Part shown: positions 8,255 through 16,885 of the stretch, one piece after another
Numbering within the stretch: position 1 is the stretch's first letter
Layout of the letters: each line of letters starts with the position of its first letter
From: Bradyrhizobium liaoningense
GTDB taxonomy: Bacteria; Pseudomonadota; Alphaproteobacteria; Rhizobiales; Xanthobacteraceae
DNA: 64,000 nucleotides
NCBI RefSeq assembly: GCF_018130825.1
Contig: NZ_JAFCJS010000003.1
Span: 310,001-374,000 of the forward strand
Direction: 5' to 3'
The notes under the pieces: model-generated
Databases searched by the model: none
The model's input: only the letters and a program-made list of their open reading frames with translations
What the model was told of the DNA's origin: nothing
Program-made: the position numbers and the translations under genes

Positions 8255-9757
8255 ATGAATGTCGCTGTACGCAGTCACGCCACCACCAAGCAGGCCTCGG
8301 AACATTTCGACGTGCTGATCGTCGGCGCCGGCATCTCCGGCATCGGCAGCGCCTATCATATCGAAAAGCAGCTGCCGGGTACGAGCTACGTCATCCTCGA
8401 AACGCAGGCGACGTTCGGCGGCACCTGGAGCACGCATCGCTATCCCGGCATCCGCTCGGACAGCGACCTCCATACCTTCGGCTACAGCTTCAAACCCTGG
8501 GTCGGGCCGCCGATCGCGACCGCCGAGGAGATTCTCTCCTACATGAAAGAGGTGATCGACGACAACGATATCGCCCGCCACATCCGCTACAAGCACAAGA
8601 TCAATTCCGCGAGCTGGTCGAGCGAACAGAATCTCTGGACCATCGAGGCGACGACCACCGATACGGGCGAGGCAAAGATCTTCACCACGAACTTCCTCTG
8701 GATGTGCCAGGGCTATTACCGCCATTCGGAAGGCTACACGCCGGAATGGAAAGGCATGGACCGCTTCAAGGGCCGCATCGTCCATCCGCAGACCTGGCCG
8801 GACGATATCGACCTCGCCGGCAAGAAGGTCGTTGTGATCGGCTCGGGCGCGACCGCGGCGACGCTGGTGCCGAACATCGCGGACAGTTGCGCCCACGTCA
8901 CCATGCTGCAGCGTTCGCCGACCTATTTCCGTCTCGGCCGCAACGCCATCGAGATCGCCGAGGAGTTGCGCCGGCTTCAGGTCGACGAGGAATGGATCCA
9001 CGAGATCGTGAGGCGCAAGATTCTGTTCGAGCAGGACGCGTTCACAAAACTCTGTCTGGCCAAGCCCGAGCAGGTCAAGAAGGAGCTGATCGGCCAGATC
9101 AGTGCGGTGCTCGGTCCCGACTACGACGTTGAGACGCATTTCACCCCGTCCTATCGGCCGTGGCGGCAGCGCATCGCCTTCGTGCCGGATGCCGATCTGT
9201 TCAAGGGCATTGCCAGCGGCAAGGCCTCCGTCGTCACCGACGAGATCGAATGCTTCGTCGAGAACGGCATCCAGCTCAAATCGGGCAAGCTGCTGGAAGC
9301 GGATGTCATCGTCACCGCGACCGGCTTCAATCTCTCGGCGCTCGGCGACATCGCCTTCGAAATCGACGGCAAGCCGCTCGCCTTCGGCGACACCGTCACC
9401 TATCGCGGCATGATGTTCACGGGCGTGCCGAACCTGGTCTGGGTGTTCGGCTATTTCCGCGCCAGCTGGACGCTTCGCGTCGACCTCGTCGCCGATTTCG
9501 TCTGCCGCCTGCTCGGCCACATGAAGGCCAAGGGCAAGAAGAAGGTCGAGGTGAGCTTGCGCCCCGAAGACCACAACATGCCGATCCTGCCCTGGATCGA
9601 CCCGGAAAACTTCAACCCCGGCTACATCATGCGCAACATGAACCTGCTGCCCAAGCGCGGCGACAAGCCGGAATGGCAGCACAGCCAGGACTACTGGACC
9701 GAGAAGGACGAGATCCCGAAGACGGATCTGGACGACAAGGCGTTCGTGTACGGGTGA
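8255..9757 (+). CDS. flavin-containing monooxygenase, Baeyer-Villiger type
   Basis: Starting at the ATG at 8255 (an upstream ATG at 8168 adds 29 residues of low-complexity sequence), the protein has 500 residues. It carries the FAD dinucleotide-binding motif VGAGISGIG (23-31), the NADPH motif IGSGATAA (195-202), and FKGRIVHPQTW (171-181), which fits the type I Baeyer-Villiger fingerprint FxGxxxHxxxW. These enzymes insert oxygen into ketones or oxidise S and N centres. No pathway partner lies nearby, so the substrate is unknown. It stands alone between the protease gene and two family A repeats. Confidence 0.87.
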   Translation: MNVAVRSHATTKQASEHFDVLIVGAGISGIGSAYHIEKQLPGTSYVILETQATFGGTWSTHRYPGIRSDSDLHTFGYSFKPWVGPPIATAEEILSYMKEVIDDNDIARHIRYKHKINSASWSSEQNLWTIEATTTDTGEAKIFTTNFLWMCQGYYRHSEGYTPEWKGMDRFKGRIVHPQTWPDDIDLAGKKVVVIGSGATAATLVPNIADSCAHVTMLQRSPTYFRLGRNAIEIAEELRRLQVDEEWIHEIVRRKILFEQDAFTKLCLAKPEQVKKELIGQISAVLGPDYDVETHFTPSYRPWRQRIAFVPDADLFKGIASGKASVVTDEIECFVENGIQLKSGKLLEADVIVTATGFNLSALGDIAFEIDGKPLAFGDTVTYRGMMFTGVPNLVWVFGYFRASWTLRVDLVADFVCRLLGHMKAKGKKKVEVSLRPEDHNMPILPWIDPENFNPGYIMRNMNLLPKRGDKPEWQHSQDYWTEKDEIPKTDLDDKAFVYG

Positions 9758-9778
9758 GGGGACGCCGCGCCCTCAAAT

Positions 9779-9905
9779 GTCGTCCCGGCGCAGGCCGGGA
9801 CCCATAGCCACAGGCAGCCGTTTGGCGAAGATACGTCGTTCGGAACTGCGACTTTCCGGAATAGAGAGATCACGCGGTATGGGTCCCGGCCTTCGCCGGG
9901 ACGAC
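9779..9905. repeat. family A palindromic repeat, copy 2
   Basis: Starts gtcgtcccggcgcaggccgg and ends cttcgccgggacgac, the same arrangement as at 4224-4370. It lies 22 bp after the monooxygenase stop codon. Confidence 0.85.
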
Positions 9906-9943
9906 ACCGAATGAGTCGAGACGCCAACCGTCCAATCAATGGT

Positions 9944-10085
9944 GTCGTCCTGGCGAAAGCCAGGACCCATTACCCCAAGCAGTGGTTGTGACGTGAGCTG
10001 GTAACCTCGAGTCTTCGCCAAACCATGCCCTGTGGTAATGGGTCCTGGATCTGCGCTCCGCTTCGCTGCGCTTGTCCAGGACGAC
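9944..10085. repeat. family A palindromic repeat, copy 3
   Basis: Starts gtcgtcctggcgaaagccag and ends cttgtccaggacgac. It is in tandem with copy 2, with 38 bp between them, at the 3' end of the convergent response-regulator gene. Confidence 0.85.
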
Positions 10086-10098
10086 GGCTGTGGCGGCG

Positions 10099-11019
10099 TC
10101 ACGAATTCCGTCGCGTCGCATTCGCCGCAATCGCGGCGGCTGCCGTCCGGTTCTCCACGCCGAGCTTGGCGTAGATCTGCTCGAGATGCTTGTCGACCGT
10201 GCGCGGGCTGAGGCCCAAAATCTGCGCGATGTCGCGGTTGGTCTTGCCCTTGCTGAGCCAGGCCAGCACCTCGCCTTCGCGCGTGGTGAGGCCGAGCTCG
10301 CTGGTGAACTCGGGCGGCAGCGCCGTGCCGGCCTCCTTGGAAAGCCGCAGCAGGAATTCGTTCGGCGCGGTCTCGCCCATGTAGTAGAACCGGAGCTGCG
10401 GATTGTCGGGCAGGGAGGCGGCTTGCGACTTCGCGCTTCCTTTGCCCTTGGCCTGCTCCAGCCATTGCAGCAGTGACGGCGGCAGGACGAAATCGTCGGC
10501 CTGCGCGCCGTGATGATCGGCCAGCAGCTTCTGGGCCTGCGGGGTCGCCCAGAGCAAATTGCCCTGCCGGTTGACCGCGAACAGGAACCGGCCGGAGACG
10601 TCGAGCGCGGCACGCGCGCTCTGCGTCAGGCGGGCGTTGCCGAGATGGACGCGAATGCGCGCCAGCATCTCCTCGATCACGATCGGCTTGGTCACGTAGT
10701 CGACGCCGCCAGCGTCCAGCCCGCGCACGATGTGCTCGGTCTCGGCAAGACCCGTCATGAAGATCACGGGGACGTTGGCAAGGCCCGCATCGCGCTTCAG
10801 CCGGCGGCAGGTCTCGAACCCGTCGATCCCGGGCATCACGGCATCGAGCAGCACGATGTCGGGCGTGATTTGGTCGACGATGCGCATCGCGCTCGCGCCA
10901 TCGAGCGCCACCATGACCGTCATGCCAGCGCCGTCGAGCGCATCGGTGAGCAGCCGCAGCGTCTCGGGCGAGTCATCGACAACGAGCGCGACGTCGCGCT
11001 TCTTTGGTTCAATGCTCAT
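10099..11019 (-). CDS. LuxR-family response regulator paired with the transporter-kinase
   Basis: The receiver domain (about 10-127, numbering from an in-frame ATG two codons upstream at 11025) has phosphoacceptor Asp61 in VLLDAVMPG and Lys113 in VTKPI. A PAS-like linker follows (about 140-170, FLFAVNRQGNLLWAT). The C-terminal LuxR HTH is LTTREGEVLAWLSKGKTN (about 246-263) followed by a typical recognition region. I prefer ATG 11019, giving 306 residues. The start overlaps the end of the kinase gene, so the two are translationally coupled. The probable target is the divergent amide operon. A NarL-like regulator with an extra PAS-like module is not the commonest form. Confidence 0.9.
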   Translation of the reverse strand: MSIEPKKRDVALVVDDSPETLRLLTDALDGAGMTVMVALDGASAMRIVDQITPDIVLLDAVMPGIDGFETCRRLKRDAGLANVPVIFMTGLAETEHIVRGLDAGGVDYVTKPIVIEEMLARIRVHLGNARLTQSARAALDVSGRFLFAVNRQGNLLWATPQAQKLLADHHGAQADDFVLPPSLLQWLEQAKGKGSAKSQAASLPDNPQLRFYYMGETAPNEFLLRLSKEAGTALPPEFTSELGLTTREGEVLAWLSKGKTNRDIAQILGLSPRTVDKHLEQIYAKLGVENRTAAAAIAANATRRNS

Positions 11020-14000
11020 AAGCATGCAACGTCTTCAATGTGGCCATGTACTGGTCGAGATCGAAGCGATCGACCAGCGACCGCATCTGCGCGACGAAGT
11101 CGGCATGTTCCGGATGCTCGCTGCCGATCTCATCCAGCTTCAGCTGGATGCCCTTGACGTATCCGATCTGGCCGAGCCCGATCAACGCCTCGATATGCCG
11201 CGCCGGCGGCCGTGAGCCGCTCTCGGGCCGCCAGAACGGCACCGCGATCTCGCCCGAGCCGTACTGCCATTCGATCTTGAGGAGCTGGCGGATCGTCTCC
11301 AGCAGCCGCGGAATGTCGATCGGCTTCATCAGGTAGCCGTCATGGAACGGCTGCGCCAGCGGCGTGCCGTGCGCTTCCAGCGCACTCGCCGAGACCATCA
11401 GGATGCGCGCCTGATGATGGCCGCTGGCGCGCAAGGCTTCTGCAACGGCCCAGCCGTCCATGGCCGGCATGGAGATGTCGAGCAGGAACAGATCGGGACG
11501 GCAATGTTGCGCAAGTGCCAGGCATCCCGCGCCGTCGGGCGCGCTGAGCAGGATGAAGCCGAGCGGCGTCAGCACCTCGCGCAGGAGGTCGCGATGCACG
11601 GGGTCGTCGTCGGTGATCAGGATGGTCTTGCGCGCACCGTGATAGCCGGAGACCGGCGCCTCCACCGGCGCGATGCGCTGGGGATTGGTCACCTCCGACA
11701 GCAAGATCTTGACCTTGAACGTCGAGCCGGTGCCGACCGTGCTCATCACCTTGATGTCGCCGCCCATGACACCGGCGAGCAGCCGGCTGATGGTGAGCCC
11801 CAGGCCCGTGCCGGTTTGCGGCTGCGCCACACCAAGCGCGCCGCGCTCGAACGGCGCAAAAATGCGCTCGAGATCGTCGCCCTGGATGCCGGGGCCGGTG
11901 TCGATCACCTCGAACTCGGCAACGGGGCTGCGATAGTGCACGACGAACTGCACGCTTCCGGTCTGGGTGAATTTGATGGCGTTGGAGATCAGGTTGATCA
12001 GCACCTGGCGCAGCCGCTTCTCGTCGGCATAGACGACGGCCGGCAGATGCGCGGGACGCCTGAACACGAAGTCGATTCCCTTGGCGGCGGCCTGGAGACG
12101 GAACATGCCGACGAGCTGGTCCAGAAATTCGCTGAGCCGCACCTCGTCGCGCGACAGATACAGCCGCCCCGCCTCGATCTTGGAGATGTCCAGAATGCCG
12201 TCGATCAGGCCGGAGAGGTGATCGGCGCTGCGACGGACGACGCGGACCTGGTCGCGCGGCTTGGTGTTGAGAGTCGCATCCTGCTCTAGGAGCTGCGCAT
12301 AGCCGCTAATCGCATTCAGCGGCGAGCGCAGCTCGTGGCTGAGGCCGACGACATAGCGGCTCTTGGCGAGGTTGGCGGATTCGGCGACCTCCTTGGCGCG
12401 CTGGAGCTCGGCGTCGGTGCGCTTGTGCGCGTCGATCTCCTGGATCAGCAGCGCGGTCTGCCGCCGCGTCTCCGCTTCCGCCGCGCGGCGGCTCTGCTGC
12501 GCCAGCACGAACAGCCAGGCGACCACGCCGATGATGATGCTGAGCGAGAAGAACACCTTCCACAGCACGTTGGAGACCAGCATGTTCTCGCCGTGCACGC
12601 TCGCCGAGGTCTGCAGATAGATCAGCCCGAGCACAAGTGCCACGAGGCCGGCGGAGACCACGAAGACGCCGATGTAATGGCCGAATTGAGAGTTGATCCG
12701 CTGATAGATCGGCTGCGGCAGGATCTTGCCGAGCGCCTCGGCAAACTGCACCTGCGCCCGCGCATGCGGCTTGCAGAGATCGTGGCAGCGGGCGTCGAGC
12801 GAGCAGCACAGCGAGCAGATCGGGCCGGCATAAGCGGGGCAGGAGGTGGTGTCCTCCGGCTCGAAACTGTGCTCGCAGATACAGCACTGGATCGCCTCGA
12901 TATTGGCCCAGCTCCGCTTCGGCTTGCGCGCGATGTAGAATTTTCCGTCCGTCAGCCAGGCGATCACAGGCGCGGTGACAAAGGCGACCGTCAGCGCGAC
13001 GAAGGCGGCCAGCGCCTTCATGGTCGGGCCGAACAGGCCGTAGAACGCCGCGATGGAGACGATGATCGCGAGCGTCATGGCGCCGACACCGACCGGATTG
13101 ATGTCGTAGAGATGCGCCCGCTTGAACTCCATCTGCGGCGGACGCAGGCCGAGCGGCTTGTTGATGACGAGGTCGGACACCAGCGCGCCCACCCAGGCGA
13201 TGGCGACGTTGGAGTAGAGCGCCAGCGTCTGCTCCAGCGCCTTGTAGACGCCGATCTCCATCAGCAGCAGCGCCACCATCACGTTGAACACCAGCCAGAC
13301 CACGCGGCCGGGGTGGCTATGGGTCAGGCGCGAGAAGAAATTCGACCACGCGATCGAGCCGGCATAGGCGTTGGTGACGTTGATCTTGATCTGCGACAGC
13401 ACCACGAAGATGCCGGTCAGCGCCAATGCGAGGTCCGGTTCGGACAGCACATACCGAAACGCGACGAGATACATATGCGCGGGCTCGGCGGCCTCCTCGG
13501 GCGGCACGCCGTGGCTCAGTGCAAAGAAGGCGAGAAACGAGCCCGCCAGCAGCTTCAGCGCGCCGAGCACGATCCAGCCCGGTCCCGCGCTCATCAGCGC
13601 GATCCACCACGAGGCCTTGGAGGCGCGGCGATCGCGCGGCAGGAACCTGAGGAAGTCGACCTGCTCGCCGATCTGCGCCACCAGCGAGAACACCACCGAC
13701 GATGCGACGCCGAACAGCAGCAGATCGAATTGCCCGTTGAGGTCGCCGTGCTCGCCGGAGAAGTTGCGCCATTCCGTGAAGGAGTGCGGGTTCGCCCAGG
13801 CGATCGCGACAAAGGGCAGGATGTGCAGGACGACCCAGACCGGCTGCGTCCAGAGCTGGAAGCGGCTGATCAGCGTGATGCCGTAGGTCACGAGCGGGAT
13901 TATCGCCACCGCGCTGATGAGGTAGCCGATCGGGCGGGGAATGCCGAGGCACATCTCCAGCGCGGTCGCCAGGATCACCGCCTCGACCGCGAAGAAGATG

Positions 14001-14380
14001 AAGGTGAAGGAGGCGTAGATCAGCGACGTCACGGTCGAGCCGATATAGCCGAAGCCGGCTCCGCGGGTCAGGAGATCGATGTCGATGCCGCATTTGGCGG
14101 CGTAATAGGCAATCGGCACGCCGCAGCAGAAGATGATGGCGGAGACGACGAGGATCGCCGCGGTGGCGTTGGTGACGCCGTAATTGAGGGTGATGGTGCC
14201 GCCGATCGCCTCGAGCACCAGGAAGGAGATGGCGCCGATCGCGGTGTTGGCGACGCGGGCGGCGGACCATCGCCGCGCGCTCTTGGCGGTGAAGCGCAGC
14301 GCGTAGTCTTCCAGCGTCTGGTTGGCAACCCATTGGTTGTACTGGCGCCTGACGCGGTCTATTCGCTGCCGCCCTGCCAC
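11009..14380 (-). CDS. NCS1-family transporter fused to hybrid histidine kinase and receiver
   Basis: This 1123-residue protein joins three modules. Residues about 30-480 resemble purine/cytosine permeases (NCS1), with around 12 hydrophobic segments. Next comes a compact cysteine-rich patch (Cys499, 500, 502, 514, 522, 525, 526, 532, 536) that could bind metal. Two further membrane segments (about 568-590, 607-627) precede a coiled linker and a kinase with H-box His682 (LSHELRSPLNA), N-box Asn800 and the DTGPGI and TGTGLGL G-boxes. A receiver (about 918-1035) has Asp968. The C-terminal 80 residues are unassigned. A transport-derived sensor is implied; whether it still transports is unknown. 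It is divergent from the amide operon and coupled to the response regulator. Confidence 0.9.
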   Translation of the reverse strand: MAGRQRIDRVRRQYNQWVANQTLEDYALRFTAKSARRWSAARVANTAIGAISFLVLEAIGGTITLNYGVTNATAAILVVSAIIFCCGVPIAYYAAKCGIDIDLLTRGAGFGYIGSTVTSLIYASFTFIFFAVEAVILATALEMCLGIPRPIGYLISAVAIIPLVTYGITLISRFQLWTQPVWVVLHILPFVAIAWANPHSFTEWRNFSGEHGDLNGQFDLLLFGVASSVVFSLVAQIGEQVDFLRFLPRDRRASKASWWIALMSAGPGWIVLGALKLLAGSFLAFFALSHGVPPEEAAEPAHMYLVAFRYVLSEPDLALALTGIFVVLSQIKINVTNAYAGSIAWSNFFSRLTHSHPGRVVWLVFNVMVALLLMEIGVYKALEQTLALYSNVAIAWVGALVSDLVINKPLGLRPPQMEFKRAHLYDINPVGVGAMTLAIIVSIAAFYGLFGPTMKALAAFVALTVAFVTAPVIAWLTDGKFYIARKPKRSWANIEAIQCCICEHSFEPEDTTSCPAYAGPICSLCCSLDARCHDLCKPHARAQVQFAEALGKILPQPIYQRINSQFGHYIGVFVVSAGLVALVLGLIYLQTSASVHGENMLVSNVLWKVFFSLSIIIGVVAWLFVLAQQSRRAAEAETRRQTALLIQEIDAHKRTDAELQRAKEVAESANLAKSRYVVGLSHELRSPLNAISGYAQLLEQDATLNTKPRDQVRVVRRSADHLSGLIDGILDISKIEAGRLYLSRDEVRLSEFLDQLVGMFRLQAAAKGIDFVFRRPAHLPAVVYADEKRLRQVLINLISNAIKFTQTGSVQFVVHYRSPVAEFEVIDTGPGIQGDDLERIFAPFERGALGVAQPQTGTGLGLTISRLLAGVMGGDIKVMSTVGTGSTFKVKILLSEVTNPQRIAPVEAPVSGYHGARKTILITDDDPVHRDLLREVLTPLGFILLSAPDGAGCLALAQHCRPDLFLLDISMPAMDGWAVAEALRASGHHQARILMVSASALEAHGTPLAQPFHDGYLMKPIDIPRLLETIRQLLKIEWQYGSGEIAVPFWRPESGSRPPARHIEALIGLGQIGYVKGIQLKLDEIGSEHPEHADFVAQMRSLVDRFDLDQYMATLKTLHAYEH

Positions 14381-14454
14381 TCTTTACCCCACTCCCGATA
14401 CGGACCCGGAGCCCTCGCAAATCCCGTACCAAAAGCCTACGTCGGTATTTTGCG

Positions 14455-14492
14455 GTGCAGTATACGCGATCTTGCGTATGCTTGCGCTGCAC
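14455..14492. promoter_or_regulatory. nested dyad in the kinase/amide-operon intergenic region
   Basis: The 171-bp divergent gap contains nested inverted repeats: gtgcag (14455-14460) with ctgcac (14487-14492), and inside them atacgc (14462-14467) with gcgtat (14474-14479). A direct cttgcg pair 10 bp apart overlaps the right half. The position and symmetry suit an operator for the LuxR-type regulator or part of a promoter. No -35/-10 assignment is made. Confidence 0.45.
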
Positions 14493-14551
14493 AAATTCGA
14501 GCCATCCTCACGGCACCAATCGCGTGTCCTCGAACAAAAAGTGGGGTGCTC

Positions 14552-15811
14552 ATGTCAGACGAAGCAAACAAGGGCCTGTTGTCGCCACTCCGGCGTAAAC
14601 TATTGATGGGAATGGCGGCCGTGCCCGCCATCACGATGCTGCCGAAGGCGTCTTTCGCGCAGGCCCCGGCGACCTCGGCGGTCAACACCACGGGTCTCGC
14701 CGTCACCGACACAGAGGTCACGGTCGGCATCCTGCATTCGGCCACCGGCACCATGGCCATCTCCGAGACCGGCTCGATCGAGGCCGAGAAGCTCGCCATC
14801 GAGCAGATCAACGCCATGGGCGGCGTGCTCGGGCGCAAGATCAAGTTCATCCAGGAAGACGGCGCCAGCGACTGGCCGACCTTCGCCGAGAAGGCCAAGA
14901 AGCTGCTGGTCAACGACAAGGTCGCGGCGATCATGGGCTGCTGGACCTCGGCCTCGCGCAAGGCGGTGCTGCCGGTCATGGAGCAGTACAACGGCATGCT
15001 CTACTACCCGACCTTCTATGAAGGCCTCGAGCAGTCCAAGAACGTCATCTACACCGGCCAGGAGGCGACCCAGCAGATCCTCGCCGGCCTGAACTGGATC
15101 GCCAAGGAGAAGGGCGCCAAGACCTTCTTCTTCATCGGCTCCGACTACATCTGGCCGCGCACCTCCAACAAGATCGCGCGCAAGCATGTCGAGAACGTGC
15201 TGAAGGGCAAGGTCGTCGGCGAGGAGTACTATGCGCTCGGCTCGACCCAGTTCAACTCGGTCATCAACAAGATCAAGCTGACCAAGCCCGACGTGATCTT
15301 CACCGACGTCGTCGGCGGCTCCAACGTCGCCTTCTACAAGCAGCTCAAGGCCGCCGGCATCGACCTCGCCAAGCAGCCGCTGCTGACCATCTCGGTCACC
15401 GAGGACGAGATCGACGGCATCGGCGGTGAGAACATCGCGGGCGCCTATGCCTGCATGAAGTACTTCCAGTCGCTCGACAATGCCAACAACAAGACCTTCG
15501 TGCCCGCGTTCAAGAAGATGTGGGGCGAGAAGACTGTCATCGGCGACGTCACCCAGGCTGCCTATCTCGGCCCGTGGCTATGGAAGTTGACGGTCGAGAA
15601 GGCCGGCTCCTTCGACGTCGACAAGATCGCGGCGGCCTCGCCCGGCGTCGAGTTCAAGGGTGCGCCGGAAGGCTATGTGCGCATCCACGAGAACCATCAC
15701 CTCTGGTCGAAGACCCGGGTGGGACGCGCCAAGCTCGATGGCCAGTTCGAGCTGATCTACGAGACCGCCGATCTCGTCGAGCCGGATCCGTTCCCGAAGG
15801 GCTACCAGTAA
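14552..15811 (+). CDS. short-chain amide/urea ABC transporter substrate-binding protein
   Basis: The ATG at 14552 follows a GGGGTG ribosome site and gives 419 residues. The N-terminus has an RRKLLMG twin-arginine-like start and a hydrophobic stretch ending near SFAQA, so export to the periplasm, possibly folded, is likely. The mature part has the UrtA/FmdD signature: VTVGILHSATGTMAISE, a CWTSASRKAVLP loop, and the NGMLYYPTFYEGLEQSKN segment. Urea and short amides are the known ligands of this group. With formamidase and aliphatic amidase genes in the same operon, short amides are the better inference here. It is the first gene of the operon. Confidence 0.88.
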   Translation: MSDEANKGLLSPLRRKLLMGMAAVPAITMLPKASFAQAPATSAVNTTGLAVTDTEVTVGILHSATGTMAISETGSIEAEKLAIEQINAMGGVLGRKIKFIQEDGASDWPTFAEKAKKLLVNDKVAAIMGCWTSASRKAVLPVMEQYNGMLYYPTFYEGLEQSKNVIYTGQEATQQILAGLNWIAKEKGAKTFFFIGSDYIWPRTSNKIARKHVENVLKGKVVGEEYYALGSTQFNSVINKIKLTKPDVIFTDVVGGSNVAFYKQLKAAGIDLAKQPLLTISVTEDEIDGIGGENIAGAYACMKYFQSLDNANNKTFVPAFKKMWGEKTVIGDVTQAAYLGPWLWKLTVEKAGSFDVDKIAAASPGVEFKGAPEGYVRIHENHHLWSKTRVGRAKLDGQFELIYETADLVEPDPFPKGYQ

Positions 15812-15885
15812 GCAGCGACATCACTCGCGCTTTCCTCAAGTTCAAGCCTCTCCCTGGCGTGGATCGCAAGTCCATGCCCAAGACC

Positions 15886-15916
15886 CCCGCGTCGCGACTC
15901 TGCATCGCGACGCGGG
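15886..15916 (+). promoter_or_regulatory. intercistronic hairpin after the binding-protein gene
   Basis: A perfect 12-bp stem, CCCGCGTCGCGA (15886-15897) with TCGCGACGCGGG (15905-15916), and a 7-nt loop lie in the 130-bp gap between the binding protein and the first permease. No T-run follows. Such hairpins after binding-protein genes usually stabilise the upstream message and lower downstream expression. Confidence 0.7.
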
Positions 15917-15941
15917 ACCCTTTCCCCGACGGAGGACATCG

Positions 15942-16868
15942 ATGTTCGGCGACTACTCGCTTGGTGACCTTGGCTCCATCTTCGTCATGCAGGGCTTTGC
16001 AGGACTGATCCTGTTCTCGGTCTACGTCCTGATGGCGCTCGGGCTTGCGATCATCTTCGGCCAGATGGGCGTCATCAACATGGCCCATGGCGAGTTCATG
16101 ATCCTCGGGGCCTACGTCACCTGGATGACCTCCAATCTGTTCCAGACCTACATGCCGAGCCTGTTCGGCGGCTACTTCTTCCTCGCGATGATCCTGGCCT
16201 TCCTCGCCTCCGGCGCGCTGGGCATGCTGGTGGAATGGGTGCTGATACGGCATCTCTACAAGCGTCCGCTCGATACGCTGCTTGCGACCTGGGGCCTCAG
16301 CCTGATGCTGCAACAGGCCTATCGTTCCGTGTTCGGCGCGCGTGAGGTCGGCGTCGAGTTGCCGCAGTGGATGCTCGGCTCGCTGCACGTCACCGACAGC
16401 ATCGAAGTGCCGATCAACGGCGTCTTCGTGATGTGCCTCACCGTCCTGATCACCGTCGGCGTCGCCTATGTGATGTACAAGTCGCGCTGGGGCCGCCAGG
16501 TGCGCGCCGTGGTGCAGAACCGCATCATGGCCGGTGCCGTCGGCATCAACACCGAAAAAGTCGATCGCTACACCTACGGTCTCGGCTGCGGCATCGCCGG
16601 CATCGCGGGCAGCGCCTTCACCATGATCGGCTCGACGGGGCCGACCTCTGGACAGCTCTACATCGTCGATACGTTCCTGGTGGTCGTGTTCGGTGGCGCC
16701 GCGAGCCTGCTCGGCACCATCGCCTCGGCGTTCTCGATCTCGCAGACGCAATCCACCCTCGAGTTCTTCATGTCGGGCTCGATGGCCAAGGTGCTGACGC
16801 TGCTCGCCGTGGTCGGAATCCTGATGCTGCGGCCGCAGGGGCTGTTCGCCCTCAAGGTCCGCAAGTGA
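15942..16868 (+). CDS. branched-chain/urea-type ABC permease, first subunit
   Basis: This 308-residue membrane protein has about eight hydrophobic segments and the LivH/UrtB signature FGQMGVINMAHGEFMILGAY (about 43-62). It opens with an N-terminal loop (MFGDYSLGDLGSIFVMQ) and is preceded by a GGAGGA ribosome site. It forms the inner-membrane channel with the next gene product, 17 bp downstream. The substrate is inferred from the operon to be short-chain amides or urea. Confidence 0.9.
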   Translation: MFGDYSLGDLGSIFVMQGFAGLILFSVYVLMALGLAIIFGQMGVINMAHGEFMILGAYVTWMTSNLFQTYMPSLFGGYFFLAMILAFLASGALGMLVEWVLIRHLYKRPLDTLLATWGLSLMLQQAYRSVFGAREVGVELPQWMLGSLHVTDSIEVPINGVFVMCLTVLITVGVAYVMYKSRWGRQVRAVVQNRIMAGAVGINTEKVDRYTYGLGCGIAGIAGSAFTMIGSTGPTSGQLYIVDTFLVVVFGGAASLLGTIASAFSISQTQSTLEFFMSGSMAKVLTLLAVVGILMLRPQGLFALKVRK

Positions 16869-16885
16869 GAAATGGGGCTGATGTT

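Noticed and set aside
9779..10085. Possible CRISPR array from two neighbouring repeats
   Set aside because: The copies are about 130 bp, palindromic and dispersed through the window, without short unique spacers or cas genes.
12335..14551. Long plus-strand open frame continuous with the amide-binding-protein gene
   Set aside because: It is antisense to the transporter-kinase, has no signal peptide or domain, and is of low-complexity H/R/D/A composition typical of GC-rich antisense frames. The real gene starts at 14552.
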